A stretch of 64,000 nucleotides of DNA, from NCBI GenBank assembly GCA_006538405.1, contig BJKQ01000003.1:1-64000 (forward strand). Reading direction: 5' to 3'. The notes beneath the pieces were generated by a model. It made no database searches. It saw only the letters and a list, made by a program, of their open reading frames with translations, and was not told the DNA's origin. Both the position numbers and the translations under genes were made by a program. Within the stretch, counting starts at the first letter, position 1; every line of letters begins with the position of its first letter. Below, one piece after another: positions 20,881 through 30,835 of the stretch. This stretch comes from Hansfordia pulvinata (lineage: Eukaryota > Ascomycota > Sordariomycetes > Xylariales).

Positions 20881-22476
20881 ATGAATACTTCCTCCATCAC
20901 TTCACACAAGCCCGAGAGCGGCTCGGACCTCGAGAAAAGCGGACGCTCGGATCTCTCGAAGCTCAGAAGCATCGATAGAGGCCAGGTCTCTGTGGAATCG
21001 GGAACGCAGAGAAAGATCAAGTCCCGCCATGCTCAGATGATAGCCATCGGCGGATCGATAGGGACGAGCCTCTTCATCACGTCCGGCCAGGCTTTGGCTA
21101 TCGGCGGGCCTGCTTTCCTCCTCGCATCTTATTGCATCATGTCGCTTATGGTGTACGGTATCTTCACTGCTTGCATTGAAGTGGGCGCCTTCATGCCCGT
21201 CCCCGGATCTTCCATGTCCCTTCACTGTTTCCGCTTTGTCTCCAGATCGCTGGGAGTGGCACTCGGTTGGCTGTATTTCTACTCCTTTGGCATCATCATG
21301 GCTGACGAGATTGTGGCGGCAACCATTCTCATCGACTACTGGCCGAACTCTGTACACGTGGCTGTCTGGGTCACTGTCCTCATGATCGTCATCGTTGCCC
21401 TCAACTTCTGTCCCGTTGGGGTCTACGCGGAGGCCGAATTCTGGTTTGCCAGCATCAAGGTGGTCATGATCTTTGGTCTCCTCATCCTCTCCGTTGTTCT
21501 GATGGCTGGCGGGGGCCCAGATCACGATCGCCTCGGTTTCCGGTACTGGCAAGACCCAGGCGCGGTCAAGTCTCATTTGGTCGGGGGGGCCGGCGGCAAG
21601 CTCACAGCGTTCATCAAGGTGTGGCTCTTGTCCGGTTATTCCTTCTACTTCAGTCCGGAGCTCGTGGTTTTCACGTCTGGGGAGATGCACAATCCACGCA
21701 AGAACCTTCCTATTGCCTCGCGACAGTTCTGCTATCGGCTGCTCTTGTTCTACATCCTTGGTTCGGTGGCCATTGGGGCCACTTGCAAGTCCAACTCTTC
21801 GGAGCTCGTCACCAACGCCGGCAACGCGAACGCCTCCCCATGGGTCATCGCCATTCAGAATGCGGGCATCAAATTCCTCCCCTCGATCATTAACGCTGGC
21901 ATCCTGACGAGCGCGTGGTCCGCGGGAAACGCCTATCTCTACATGTCAAGCCGCGCGCTGTACTCCCTCGCTGTCTCGGGCAACGCACCAGCCATCTTTC
22001 GGGCTTGCAATTCCCGCGGGTTGCCATATTTTGCAGTCATGGCCAGCAGCTGCTTCGCCCCATTGGCATACCTGAGTTGCAGTTCTCAAGCCGGTGTGGT
22101 GTTCAACTGGTTGATCAGCATCACCAACACTGGAGGATACATCTCCTGGATCTGTTGCTGCACCATACTGATCCGCTTTCGGGGGGCCTGTCGGGTCCAA
22201 CAAGTCGAAACGCGTTACCGCTCTCCCACGCAGCCACTCGCAGCGTGGATCTGCATGATTCTTTTCTCCCTTCTTCTTCTGCTCAACGGCTTCACCAACT
22301 TCTACCCGGGAAACTTTGATCTCAGCTCATTTGTCACATCATACATAGGTCTGGTCGTCTTCATTTGTCTTTGGTTCGGACACAAGTTGACCCTGGGAAA
22401 GAATGAGCCGTGGCTTATTGCGTTAACCGATGTCGATCTCACGTCTGGATTGTCTGATATCGAAGCTGAAGCTTAG
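20881..22476 (+). CDS. Amino-acid permease, YAT/APC family
   Basis: An intronless gene of 531 residues. After a hydrophilic N-terminus of about 45 residues comes the APC signature RHAQMIAIGGSIGTSLF, then about twelve hydrophobic segments. The loop ending GEMHNPRKNLPIASRQF matches the conserved GExxNPRKxxPxA loop of fungal amino-acid permeases. It should import an amino acid or a related amine/organic acid across the plasma membrane with protons. Motif TM1 GGSIGTSLF is intact. The position between a regulator and an SDR/monooxygenase pair suggests uptake of the substrate these enzymes process, but specificity cannot be read from sequence. Confidence 0.93.
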   Translation: MNTSSITSHKPESGSDLEKSGRSDLSKLRSIDRGQVSVESGTQRKIKSRHAQMIAIGGSIGTSLFITSGQALAIGGPAFLLASYCIMSLMVYGIFTACIEVGAFMPVPGSSMSLHCFRFVSRSLGVALGWLYFYSFGIIMADEIVAATILIDYWPNSVHVAVWVTVLMIVIVALNFCPVGVYAEAEFWFASIKVVMIFGLLILSVVLMAGGGPDHDRLGFRYWQDPGAVKSHLVGGAGGKLTAFIKVWLLSGYSFYFSPELVVFTSGEMHNPRKNLPIASRQFCYRLLLFYILGSVAIGATCKSNSSELVTNAGNANASPWVIAIQNAGIKFLPSIINAGILTSAWSAGNAYLYMSSRALYSLAVSGNAPAIFRACNSRGLPYFAVMASSCFAPLAYLSCSSQAGVVFNWLISITNTGGYISWICCCTILIRFRGACRVQQVETRYRSPTQPLAAWICMILFSLLLLLNGFTNFYPGNFDLSSFVTSYIGLVVFICLWFGHKLTLGKNEPWLIALTDVDLTSGLSDIEAEA

Positions 22477-23357
22477 GGGAAGCTGAGCGACGGAGCAACA
22501 TCGGATTGGATGCGGGTGGAGGCGCCGTTAAATTGGAGGTACATTGTTTCTCATCGATATACTGAGATGGATCCGATCCAACATCGCGTGGGAGACGAAA
22601 TCGAGTATTTTACCATTAATTGCCAGTCTGTTGCACTCTGTACCTGTCACATTGGCATGACCCGACACTGCTTGAGTGTGTGTAAAACCGCGCGGACATT
22701 GTGGGCCTGGCCTTGCAGCTTTGCAGCTGGGACACGGGTGCATCAGATGGGTCTAATCCCCATGAGGAGCACACAACCGACTGCACGATCGCTGACATAC
22801 ATCCCTCACCGTTCAGGGCTGTTGGCAGTAGGTCGTAGTACGCGCGCATGTTGTCGCTTCCCGCGAAGAGAGCCTTAGGTACATAGACTACACTCCCTTA
22901 TCTTGGCGGGTGCGAGGCCAACACGAGCTGCACAACCTCCATGTGTGTGAGGGCGCCCGCGGGAGATGCTACGGCCACTAACTAGGGCCCCTTCCCGCCT
23001 CCACTTAGGGGCCACAGGCGCAATGTTAGCGACCAGGACCACCGATTATGCCGCCCGAAAGAGGGGTAATATCTAGTCCGGCGTGTCGCGTCGTAACCTT
23101 CCCGGATCGCAACATCTGCTGCGTGACAGTGGGGAGACTTTCCTCCCAATACGCTTCCCAGAATGAAGCAGCAGCTTGCATTTGATCCCTCCGTGCTATG
23201 AAGGGTGGCGATGATCATAGATACGCCTTTGATGTCCTAGTCATCGTGGCTACTGCTGCAACACGCTCTTGCGTATAAAACCACACGTTGTGGTAGAGAG
23301 ACTCATTGCAGAATGGCACACTTTTCTCATAGGGGTTTGCTGGTTTGAAACGCAGCG
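22477..23357. other. Intergenic spacer
   Basis: No supported gene; it contains the promoter of SDR D, with GCGTATAAAAC about 90 bases before its start as a probable TATA element. Confidence 0.5.
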
Positions 23358-24173
23358 ATGGATGTTCCCGGATTTGCTTTGGTGACCGGCGCCGCCTCTG
23401 GCATCGGCAAAGCCTGCGCGACGGCCTTTGCTCGCGATGGCGCCGCCGGTGTCGCCCTGCTCGACGTCAACATGGATGCTTTGAACGAGGTCAAAGCATT
23501 CATAGACGAGAAGGGCTACGCCTCTGACGGCAAGCCGTGCCGCATCACAGTCCACGAAGTTGACGTGAGAAACCAATATCAGATCAGCCACGTTGTTCAA
23601 TCGGTGGCCAAGGACTTTGGTCGACTAGACTACGTGGTCAATGCGGCCGGCGTTGCTATGAAGCACGAGGGCGGAGCGGCTTTTGCACGCACCGAGGACT
23701 GGCAGCGGATCATCGACATCAACTTGACTGGCACATTCTTTGTGCTGCGAGAGGCGGCGAAGATCATGCTCAAGCAGGATCGCATCCTGTCCGTCATAGA
23801 CCAGAGGCCTCTCCAGCGCGGCTCCATCGTCAACTTTGGGTCTATTCAGGGCGTGGTAGGCACGCCCATGTCAACAGCCTACACAACCTCCAAGCACGGC
23901 GTTCTCGGTCTCACTCGCACAGCCTCGGAAGATTATGCGAAAGACGGCCTTCGAATCAACTCAATCTGTCCGGGCTATACGGAGACCCCGATGACGACCC
24001 AATCGCCTCTCGTGCTCAAGGCAATGGAGGAGAGGATCACGACAGCGGTTCCCATGCAGCGAGTCGGGAAGCCGGAGGAAATTGCGGATGGCGTCATTTA
24101 CTTGTCTGGCGGCCGGAGCTCATTTGTGACTGGCAGTGCTTTGTTTGTTGATGGGGGATATACCGAGCGCTAA
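23358..24173 (+). CDS. Short-chain dehydrogenase/reductase (SDR D, FabG-like)
   Basis: An intronless gene of 271 residues. TGAASGIG (residues about 10-17) binds the cofactor; D38 at the end of the second strand (LLDVN) favours NAD(H). NAAG replaces NNAG. The active-site Ser is in NFGSIQG and the catalytic pair in YTTSK. The C-terminus FVTGSALFVDGGYTER is the FabG/3-oxoacyl reductase-type end. A predicted cytosolic oxidoreductase for a secondary alcohol or ketone. It is co-oriented with the permease upstream and the Baeyer-Villiger-type monooxygenase downstream; alcohol dehydrogenase plus monooxygenase is a recurring catabolic pair, so it may supply the ketone substrate. Confidence 0.92.
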   Translation: MDVPGFALVTGAASGIGKACATAFARDGAAGVALLDVNMDALNEVKAFIDEKGYASDGKPCRITVHEVDVRNQYQISHVVQSVAKDFGRLDYVVNAAGVAMKHEGGAAFARTEDWQRIIDINLTGTFFVLREAAKIMLKQDRILSVIDQRPLQRGSIVNFGSIQGVVGTPMSTAYTTSKHGVLGLTRTASEDYAKDGLRINSICPGYTETPMTTQSPLVLKAMEERITTAVPMQRVGKPEEIADGVIYLSGGRSSFVTGSALFVDGGYTER

Positions 24174-25182
24174 AGATTTGACGCAATGCGGGGCTGATGC
24201 ATCTACGAGTATCCGTCTTTCTATGCCTTCCTTTCGCCGTGATTTGAACTACATACCAATAATATGATCTTTAAGTGGCCAGTCGCTACAGTTCCGCTCT
24301 CCAATCACTTATCACTCTATCTGTCCGCTCAAGAAAGCTTGCACTAGAGATTCGAGATGGCACGGCCCTTCCGCAGTACGTACAGTGTGTCTATCTCGGT
24401 GCGTATGCCGCGTCCCGACTTGGAGCGCCCTGGAACCACCACACACGTAATGCACACCACCCCTCGGCCGAAAGAAGCTCGTGGCACGTCTCACCAAGAC
24501 CAGAGTATTCCAGCAGCGAGTGCTCGGCCACGCGGCTCGGAGCTCACATTACTCTGCTATGAAGCTCAGGAAACCCCCGACTACCTAACATGTGGACCAT
24601 GAGCTAACTTGCTTGCTACCCCGCGTTCGCTCTTTGGCGAACAGGCGGGCCTCCGCACCTCCGTTCCGATGAAGTGGGGCTTCTTGGGGAAGCCGCTGAC
24701 CTAGACTGCCCACTGTCGAACTCATTGATAAGCAGGGGTATATCTGGACTCACTGCAGGAAGGTTTCCCCAGACGGAGTGGAGGTCACTGGTCTCGATGT
24801 CTCCGGCCGATATGGAGCCACCAGCATGCCTCTCGTATGTCGGCTCCTACCCACGATTCATGCCTGCCTCCAGAGAGAGCACATGAACGCGGGAAGAGAC
24901 TTGCCTGGTGCGATGTCCCGCAATCTGCCATGACAGACCAGGATACAATGCTTATCCCTCTGGACGAGACAGTAGAGGGAAGATCGGCCGGGCGGGCGGG
25001 TTGACGAACACACACCCATAACGAGGAGAGTTGTGGGGGTGGGGGTGATCGTTCGAGGCTTCAATGAAGAGTATATCAAGTCAACACCGTGGAGTTGTTG
25101 TTCCCAAGGCAAGGTATATCCATACACTGCCATTGGATCTTCACATTGCCTTTTTGCAAGCCATATTCTCCATTCATCCACC
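24174..25182. other. Intergenic spacer
   Basis: No supported gene. A TACGAGTA octamer lies at 24204, and the 150 bases before the monooxygenase start contain two TATATC-type elements. Confidence 0.5.
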
Positions 25183-26865
25183 ATGGGCTCTCTCGGATCC
25201 GCCGCCGAACACCTCGACATCCTCATCATTGGGGCCGGCCTCTCGGGGGTCTGCTCTCTACACCACATTCGCCAGAGATTTCCAGGCAAACGCGTCAAAG
25301 TCCTCGAGGCTGGCTCGGGCGTTGGTGGTGTCTGGCACCACAACTGCTATCCTGGTGCGCGAGTTGACACCGAGTCGCTCTCTTACCAATTCTCCTGGGA
25401 CAAAGATCTGCTCCAGGAATGGCAGTGGAAAGACACCTTCTCGACGCAGAGCGAGGTGTTGAGATACATCGAGCGGGTCTGCGAGAAGCATGATCTGTAC
25501 CGCGATATCCAGCTGTCTACCAGGGTAAACTCTGCGCACTGGGGCGAGCAGGACCGCACCTGGCTTGTCACGGATGATTCGGGATTTCGCTATCGGGCGC
25601 AATTTCTGGTCACCTGCATTGGCTTTCTCTCGCAACCCACCCTGCCACGCATCAAGGGCATTGATAGCTTTGGAGGAGATGCATTTCACACGTCGAAATG
25701 GCCAAAGAACTTCAACCTAGCCCGGGACGTGGCTGGGAAAAGGGTCGGCGTTATTGGCACGGGCGCCACTGGGATCCAGACCATCACAGCTCTCGGCAAA
25801 GAGCCTGGCGTCAAGTCCCTGACCGTATTTCAGAGGACTGCGAACTGGTCTGCTCCTCTGCGCAACCGAAGCATCTCTCGGGACGAGATGGCCAGTCACC
25901 GTGAGCGGTACGACGACATATTCACGCAGTGTGCATCGACACCCACCGGGTTTCTTCAAGGGCCCGACCCTCGCAAGTCCGCCGACGTCACGCAGGAGGA
26001 ACGCGTTGCCCTGTGGGAGCAGCTGTACGCTGGGCCCGGCTTCAGCAAGTGGTTGGGTGTGTTTCGTGACACATACAGCGACCGCGAGGCCAACCGATTA
26101 TACTCGGAGTGGATCGCCGACAAGATCCGAAGCAGAGTCCGCGACCCCGCGACGGCAGAGTCGTTGATCCCGAAGAGCCACGGCTTCGGGATGCGGCGCG
26201 TCCCGATGGAGAGCGGCTACTTCGAGACCTTCAATCAAGAACACGTCGACCTGGTCGATCTCCGAAAGACCCCGATCGAAGAAGTCACCGAGTCAGGCAT
26301 TAGCTTGAGCGACGGTCGCAAGGTGGACCTCGACATGCTCGTCTTTGCCACGGGTTTCGATGCCATCACGGGCGCCTTCAGCGGGATCGACATCCGCGGG
26401 TCACGCGGGCGTCCTCTTCTGGCACCCAGCACACCCAAGTCCGGCTCGTCCGAGCAGCCTATCTGGGCTGATCACCGACCCCAGACGTTCCTGGGCATCA
26501 TGGCTCCCGACTTGCCCAACGCCTTTTTCGTGCTGGGGCCGCACCAGCCGTTTGGCAATGCCACGCGCAGCCTCGAAAACGCCGTGGACGTGGTGTGCGG
26601 TTTGCTGCAGCATTGCTTTGACCACGAGCTCGCCGTGGCCACGCCCAAAGACGACGCAGTCCAGGCATGGGGCCAGCATGTGGTTGAATGCGCGCAGGGG
26701 CAGCTGTCTAACGAGGTAGACAGCTGGATGACTGGCGTGAACACCAACGTGGCCGGCAAGTCGACGCGGAGTGTCGCCAGGTACGCAGGCAATGTCATCG
26801 AGTACCGAAGGCGGTGCCGAAAAGCCGCGGAGGGTGGATGGCAAGAGGTCAACTTCTCTGACTAG
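25183..26865 (+). CDS. Baeyer-Villiger-type flavin monooxygenase
   Basis: An intronless gene of 560 residues starting at ATG 25183 (CCACCATGG, ideal context; the frame is open upstream but without a better start). Seen in order: FAD-binding GAGLSG (residues 17-22), the GGVWHHNCYPGARVD segment of class B monooxygenases, the Baeyer-Villiger fingerprint FGGDAFHTSKW (163-173), and a second Rossmann motif GTGATG near 192 for NADPH. Known chemistry is insertion of oxygen next to a ketone to give an ester or lactone, using NADPH, O2 and FAD. No signal peptide, so cytosolic. With SDR D upstream and a cutinase downstream, an alcohol-ketone-ester-acid route is possible. Close relatives act in both catabolism and secondary metabolism. 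Confidence 0.93.
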   Translation: MGSLGSAAEHLDILIIGAGLSGVCSLHHIRQRFPGKRVKVLEAGSGVGGVWHHNCYPGARVDTESLSYQFSWDKDLLQEWQWKDTFSTQSEVLRYIERVCEKHDLYRDIQLSTRVNSAHWGEQDRTWLVTDDSGFRYRAQFLVTCIGFLSQPTLPRIKGIDSFGGDAFHTSKWPKNFNLARDVAGKRVGVIGTGATGIQTITALGKEPGVKSLTVFQRTANWSAPLRNRSISRDEMASHRERYDDIFTQCASTPTGFLQGPDPRKSADVTQEERVALWEQLYAGPGFSKWLGVFRDTYSDREANRLYSEWIADKIRSRVRDPATAESLIPKSHGFGMRRVPMESGYFETFNQEHVDLVDLRKTPIEEVTESGISLSDGRKVDLDMLVFATGFDAITGAFSGIDIRGSRGRPLLAPSTPKSGSSEQPIWADHRPQTFLGIMAPDLPNAFFVLGPHQPFGNATRSLENAVDVVCGLLQHCFDHELAVATPKDDAVQAWGQHVVECAQGQLSNEVDSWMTGVNTNVAGKSTRSVARYAGNVIEYRRRCRKAAEGGWQEVNFSD

Positions 26866-27396
26866 AGGAGAGGTCGCAGAAGGATGCTTGCGTAGACCAG
26901 TCATGCCACATCTTTAGACGCACATAGTAGGCTGATCCACGACTTGAACTTGTTCCGCCGATGCACGTTCTTCCACTCTCCAGGGCAACGTCAAGGTGTG
27001 GATGAATTAGGGATCGATAAGTCCATGCACCGATCACACACATGTTGATTACCTAGGTACTATGCAACATCGAGGAATGGAGGGCAGGGTAGGACACGTT
27101 ATGGTCCATCATCTTGTACTGTACACTTAAGTATGGGAAAATCATACACCCTTTCATGAGTCCAGCTCACGCTATCTGCCGACGTCGTTGTCGCGGTTGC
27201 CGCCTTACAGCTCAGCGCTGCGCACACTGCGGACCAGCTGGAGACGACGCGCGAAAGTGAGAGCCAGGTCGCGAAGCTCTTTGATAGTGGACGCTCGCAG
27301 GCCCACCTATGCGGTCTTGCTTGTGGAATTACTCGAGCTGTCCTCTCCGAGTCCCGCGTGTTCTGGCGACATGCGGGCCTTCGTCGTCGGACACGG
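26866..27396. other. Convergent intergenic spacer
   Basis: Lies between the 3' ends of the monooxygenase and the tachykinin-type regulator. No gene supported. Confidence 0.45.
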
Positions 27397-28919
27397 CTAC
27401 CTGGTACTGCGCAGAGCTGCAGCCTCGTACATCGCTTTTCCCGGCTTGTCATGCAGGAAGTCGATCCAAAGGAATCCCTTGAGGCGTCTCCGCAGTTCGG
27501 CCCAGCTGCGGACTTTGGAGATCTCCATGTTCGTCTTCAGCCAGGGCGCCAGCCACGTGTCATCGTGCTTTGAGAATACAGACAGTGAGCCAACTGTGAG
27601 TAGCCACAGAAGCAGCTTCGAAGACAAGTTTCCAGGCACCTGAAAGTCTAGCAGGCACGCCCGATATTGGCTGCGGAGGTGCGCGCACGGCGCCTCCAGG
27701 CCCTGCCATCTGAGAAATATGTCGAAAGAGAAGACGAGCAAGCCGAGCCGTATCGCCTCGTCGAGAGAGTTCGGGTCGAACCTGTCCATGTAGAGCAGCC
27801 GGTACATGATGGAACCCATGGGATTCAGCAGCGCGTCTTTCGAAAGTCGGCGGTTCTGCTTCGAAGCGGCGTTGATCGCTGCGCAGAACAGGCTGAGGAA
27901 CCCCCAAGCGCGGGCCAGGTCTGGATGGAGCCCAGGCTGCATGCAGTGCTCGTGGAGAGTGGCTGCCGACGTTTCTGGGTCTTCGACTAGCTCCGCTAGG
28001 GCCAGCTCGTACGAAATCAGGGGCTCCAGCTTCCTTTGCTGAAAGAATGTTGGCTCGCTGCCGTTACTGAGAACCAGGCTCAAATCACACCTGGGGAGGT
28101 GTCAGATATAAGCCGCAGGCTTGGATGGTACGGCGAAAAGACGGGATTGCTTACTTCAAGAGCTCTACTATCAACTTGGTGTTGTGGCTCAATGCTTGCA
28201 GCCCCCCTCTCGCATCGACTATCTTGTGGAGGCCACTCATGTGGTGCATGCCAACATCGTGATCGCCCTTGAAAATCGCATTGAGCGCGAAATAGGAGAC
28301 GACCACGATCGTAGAGTCTGAAAGCATGAGGCTTCCATGACCATGACCCAGCCGCTTTTGCAGGATCTGAAGGGCGGCCGATTTGTGGAAGATCTCCCCC
28401 CTCGTTTGCGCGGGGCTACGTGGGCATGAGGTCAGGGCGATGTAGCCCTGTGCTGCGAACACGGCGGCGTGCATGTAGGCCGGGTCGAGCTTCAGGAGGT
28501 CGAACCACATGGTGTCGGGTTTGTTTCCCGGGTGGAAGGTTATGCAGCTCTCCAGGGGGTACATGATTCTTTTGGCGTTGAACGAGACTGACGCGGCTGT
28601 CAGTCGGACTTGCCTACCTCAGTTTCGATGCGCGGCGGGCGGATGACATACATTTCAAGACGTCCTGTATCATGAACGGCTCCACCGCGTCGGCAAAGCG
28701 GACGAGGGACAGCTCGGACCCAGGAGGCCTGGGTACGTGGGCGTACCGGGTCGCAGCAAGGCGGCGCAAAGCTCCGTTGTCGTTCGCATCGACATCTTCG
28801 AAGAAGGAGAGGCTTGTCGCTTCGGGGGGCCGCGAGCCACTACGCTTCTTGCCCTTGTTCTTGCCGACCATGACATGCCGTCTGATTTCTTTGCGTTGCG
28901 CCGGCTTGACCTGAGTCAT
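27397..28919 (-). CDS. Fungal-specific transcription factor, tachykinin type
   Basis: Three exons (28919-28618, 28568-28155, 28090-27397) give at least 469 residues. The N-terminus carries RRHVMVGKNKGKKR, the basic stretch that marks the so-called tachykinin family of fungal regulators. These have the Fungal_trans_2-type domain but no Zn2Cys6 cluster. The exon 2/3 junction reads LLKCDLSL, as expected for the family, and the C-terminus ends soon after the family's HDKPGK motif. The 49-nt first intron uses an AAAAG acceptor, which is the only one that keeps frame. The frame stays open upstream of 28919 (VIFIDG), and relatives have a similar start there, so the true start probably lies in an unrecognised upstream exon. 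A probable nuclear regulator of the adjacent monooxygenase or SDR genes (inference). Confidence 0.8.
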
Positions 28920-29752
28920 GCCATCGATGAAGATCACTGGGGTCCTCTCAGTAAGAAGCTCGAGGCTGGCCCTTCACAAGGCACGGCCTAGTGGTGTTCG
29001 ACGCTGGTGCGTCGCCATCAGTCGCACAGTCGCCCTGAAGCTCACTGCTCTTACCTGCGTTTTTTGTGGGAGTCATTGTCCCTGCGTCTGCTGCAAAGCG
29101 CGCGCCCACCCGCCGAAATCAGATGCGGAGCGGCAGGAAGCGATTGGACTGGAGTGCTCGAACTGTGGCGTTTGGTGTTGGCACCCTGCTGGGAAGCAAG
29201 CTCAGCTCGCATTCGCTAAGGTGCAGTCGTTCGAAGTATTGGCGCTGTTATCGTTTGCCTGAAAGGTTGAAGTTCGAGATTGGTTACCCAGAAGGGCCAT
29301 CATTCAGACACAGGACGTGCAGGGCCGAATGGTCTTATTGTAGATTGTTCTGGCGGAGAGCGTATGAGACTGCAGATCGGCCTCGAAGACCCTGACTTAA
29401 GCTTGGTACCACTCCACATCGCTAGATCTGGTTCACTTGAGTGAGAACACTAATGCAGTGTATTGATTTCTCGTTCGGGTATAGAATCGTGGTCTTCGCG
29501 GCGACGTCTGCGCGAATGGCGCGGCTCCTCCGGGGCACTGCACAGAGCCTCGATGATGAACAAGATGCGACGGTTTACGACAAAGTCTGGAGAGGGGAGG
29601 ATGTCTGATGTGGCCTGGATGTCAAGAACCGCATAAATAGGCTTCTATGTCTCCCCCTACCTGCGCCGGCAATCTACCTGGGTAGTTCCTTAGAAGCAGG
29701 CAGCGACACTGCTTGTATCTTTCCATTCTGCGCTGACTCGTTGAGATCCATC
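28920..29752. promoter_or_regulatory. Divergent promoter, regulator/SDR E
   Basis: Shared upstream region of the tachykinin-type regulator (minus) and SDR E (plus). It may contain the missing first exon of the regulator. No other feature supported. Confidence 0.45.
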
Positions 29753-30835
29753 ATGGCATCGTCCAAGCAATTGCCGCCTTCCACCTCCCCCTTCTTCCCT
29801 AATCATTTCATTAGGAACCAGTTCCTGACCAGCCGCCGGCTAACCCCACAGGGCACTGATCTCTCCGGCCAAGTCGCTATCGTCACTGGCTCCAATACTG
29901 GGCTAGGCCTGGAATGTGCCCGGCAGATGCTCTCCCATGGGCTGACTCGCCTCGTCATGGCCACTCGCTCCTCGGAGAAGGGAGAGAAGGCGGCGTCCGA
30001 ACTGCGCGGACGGCACCCCAGTGCCACTATCAGCGTTTGGCAGCTCGACATGGCATCCTATGAGTCGATCCAGGCTTTCGCGGCGCGTGCAGAGCAGGAG
30101 CTGGCCCGCTTAGATATCGCAATCCTGAATGCCGGTCTGGGGTTCGGCGACTTCAAGGCCATGCCAGCAACGGGCCATGAAGAGACTATCCAAGTCAACT
30201 ACTTGTCGACCATGCTCCTTGCTGTCCTCATGCTTCCTATCCTCAAGTCTCAATCCCCAACCGACGTGCCGGGCCGACTGACCGTCTCCACGGCGATGCT
30301 CTCCATCGCCGCTCGGTTCGCCAACAGGAGCATGGTCCCGCTTCTGCCTTCCTTCGACGACCCGAAGAACTTCGATTCCTCTGATTACTATGCGACGTCC
30401 AAGCTTCTCGGCCAGATGTTCATCTGGAAATTGACCGACCTGGTGTCTGCTGAGGACGTAGTGGTGAACCTTGTGGAGCCTGGCTTCGTGAAAGGCACGG
30501 AGCTGCACAGCGACCGGTCGGTGTCCGCCCGGGCACTGGTAGGCCTGCTCAAGTCGGCAGCTGCCAGGAGTGTCGCGGTTGGCGCTTCCACATACCTCGA
30601 CGCCTCCATAGTCAAGGGCAAGGAGTCGCACGGGTGTGTACTGGCGAATTGGGAGATTGCCCCGTGAGCCACGACCCAGCCCAGTCGGCGGAGGATGTTC
30701 AATGCTGATGCGTTTCACAGATATGCTCCCATCCAGTACACGTCAGAGGGCGCAGAGATCATGGAAAGGCTATGGCAGGAGACGCTGGACGAATTCAGCT
30801 TCATTGACGTCAATGCTATGCTGGAGGCGATGTGA
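29753..30835 (+). CDS. Short-chain dehydrogenase (SDR E), retinol-dehydrogenase-like
   Basis: Exon 1 (29753-30663) and exon 2 (30721-30835) are joined by a 57-nt intron (GTGAGC donor, TTTCACAG acceptor), giving 341 residues. Motifs are TGSNTGLG, NAG, a Ser in TVSTAML, and YYATSK. The short last exon contributes the typical C-terminus PYAPIQYTSEGAEIMERLW, which is lost if the intron is missed. The type is that of fungal retinol dehydrogenase 13 / WW-domain-oxidoreductase-like SDRs, NADP-dependent and often found in secondary-metabolite clusters. ATG 29753 has a good context (CATCATGGC). It is divergent from the tachykinin-type regulator, which may control it. Confidence 0.9.

Noticed and set aside
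27099..27452. 117-residue frame overlapping the end of the tachykinin-type regulator
   Set aside because: It overlaps the regulator's last exon in another frame, and the regulator already ends at the position typical for its family.
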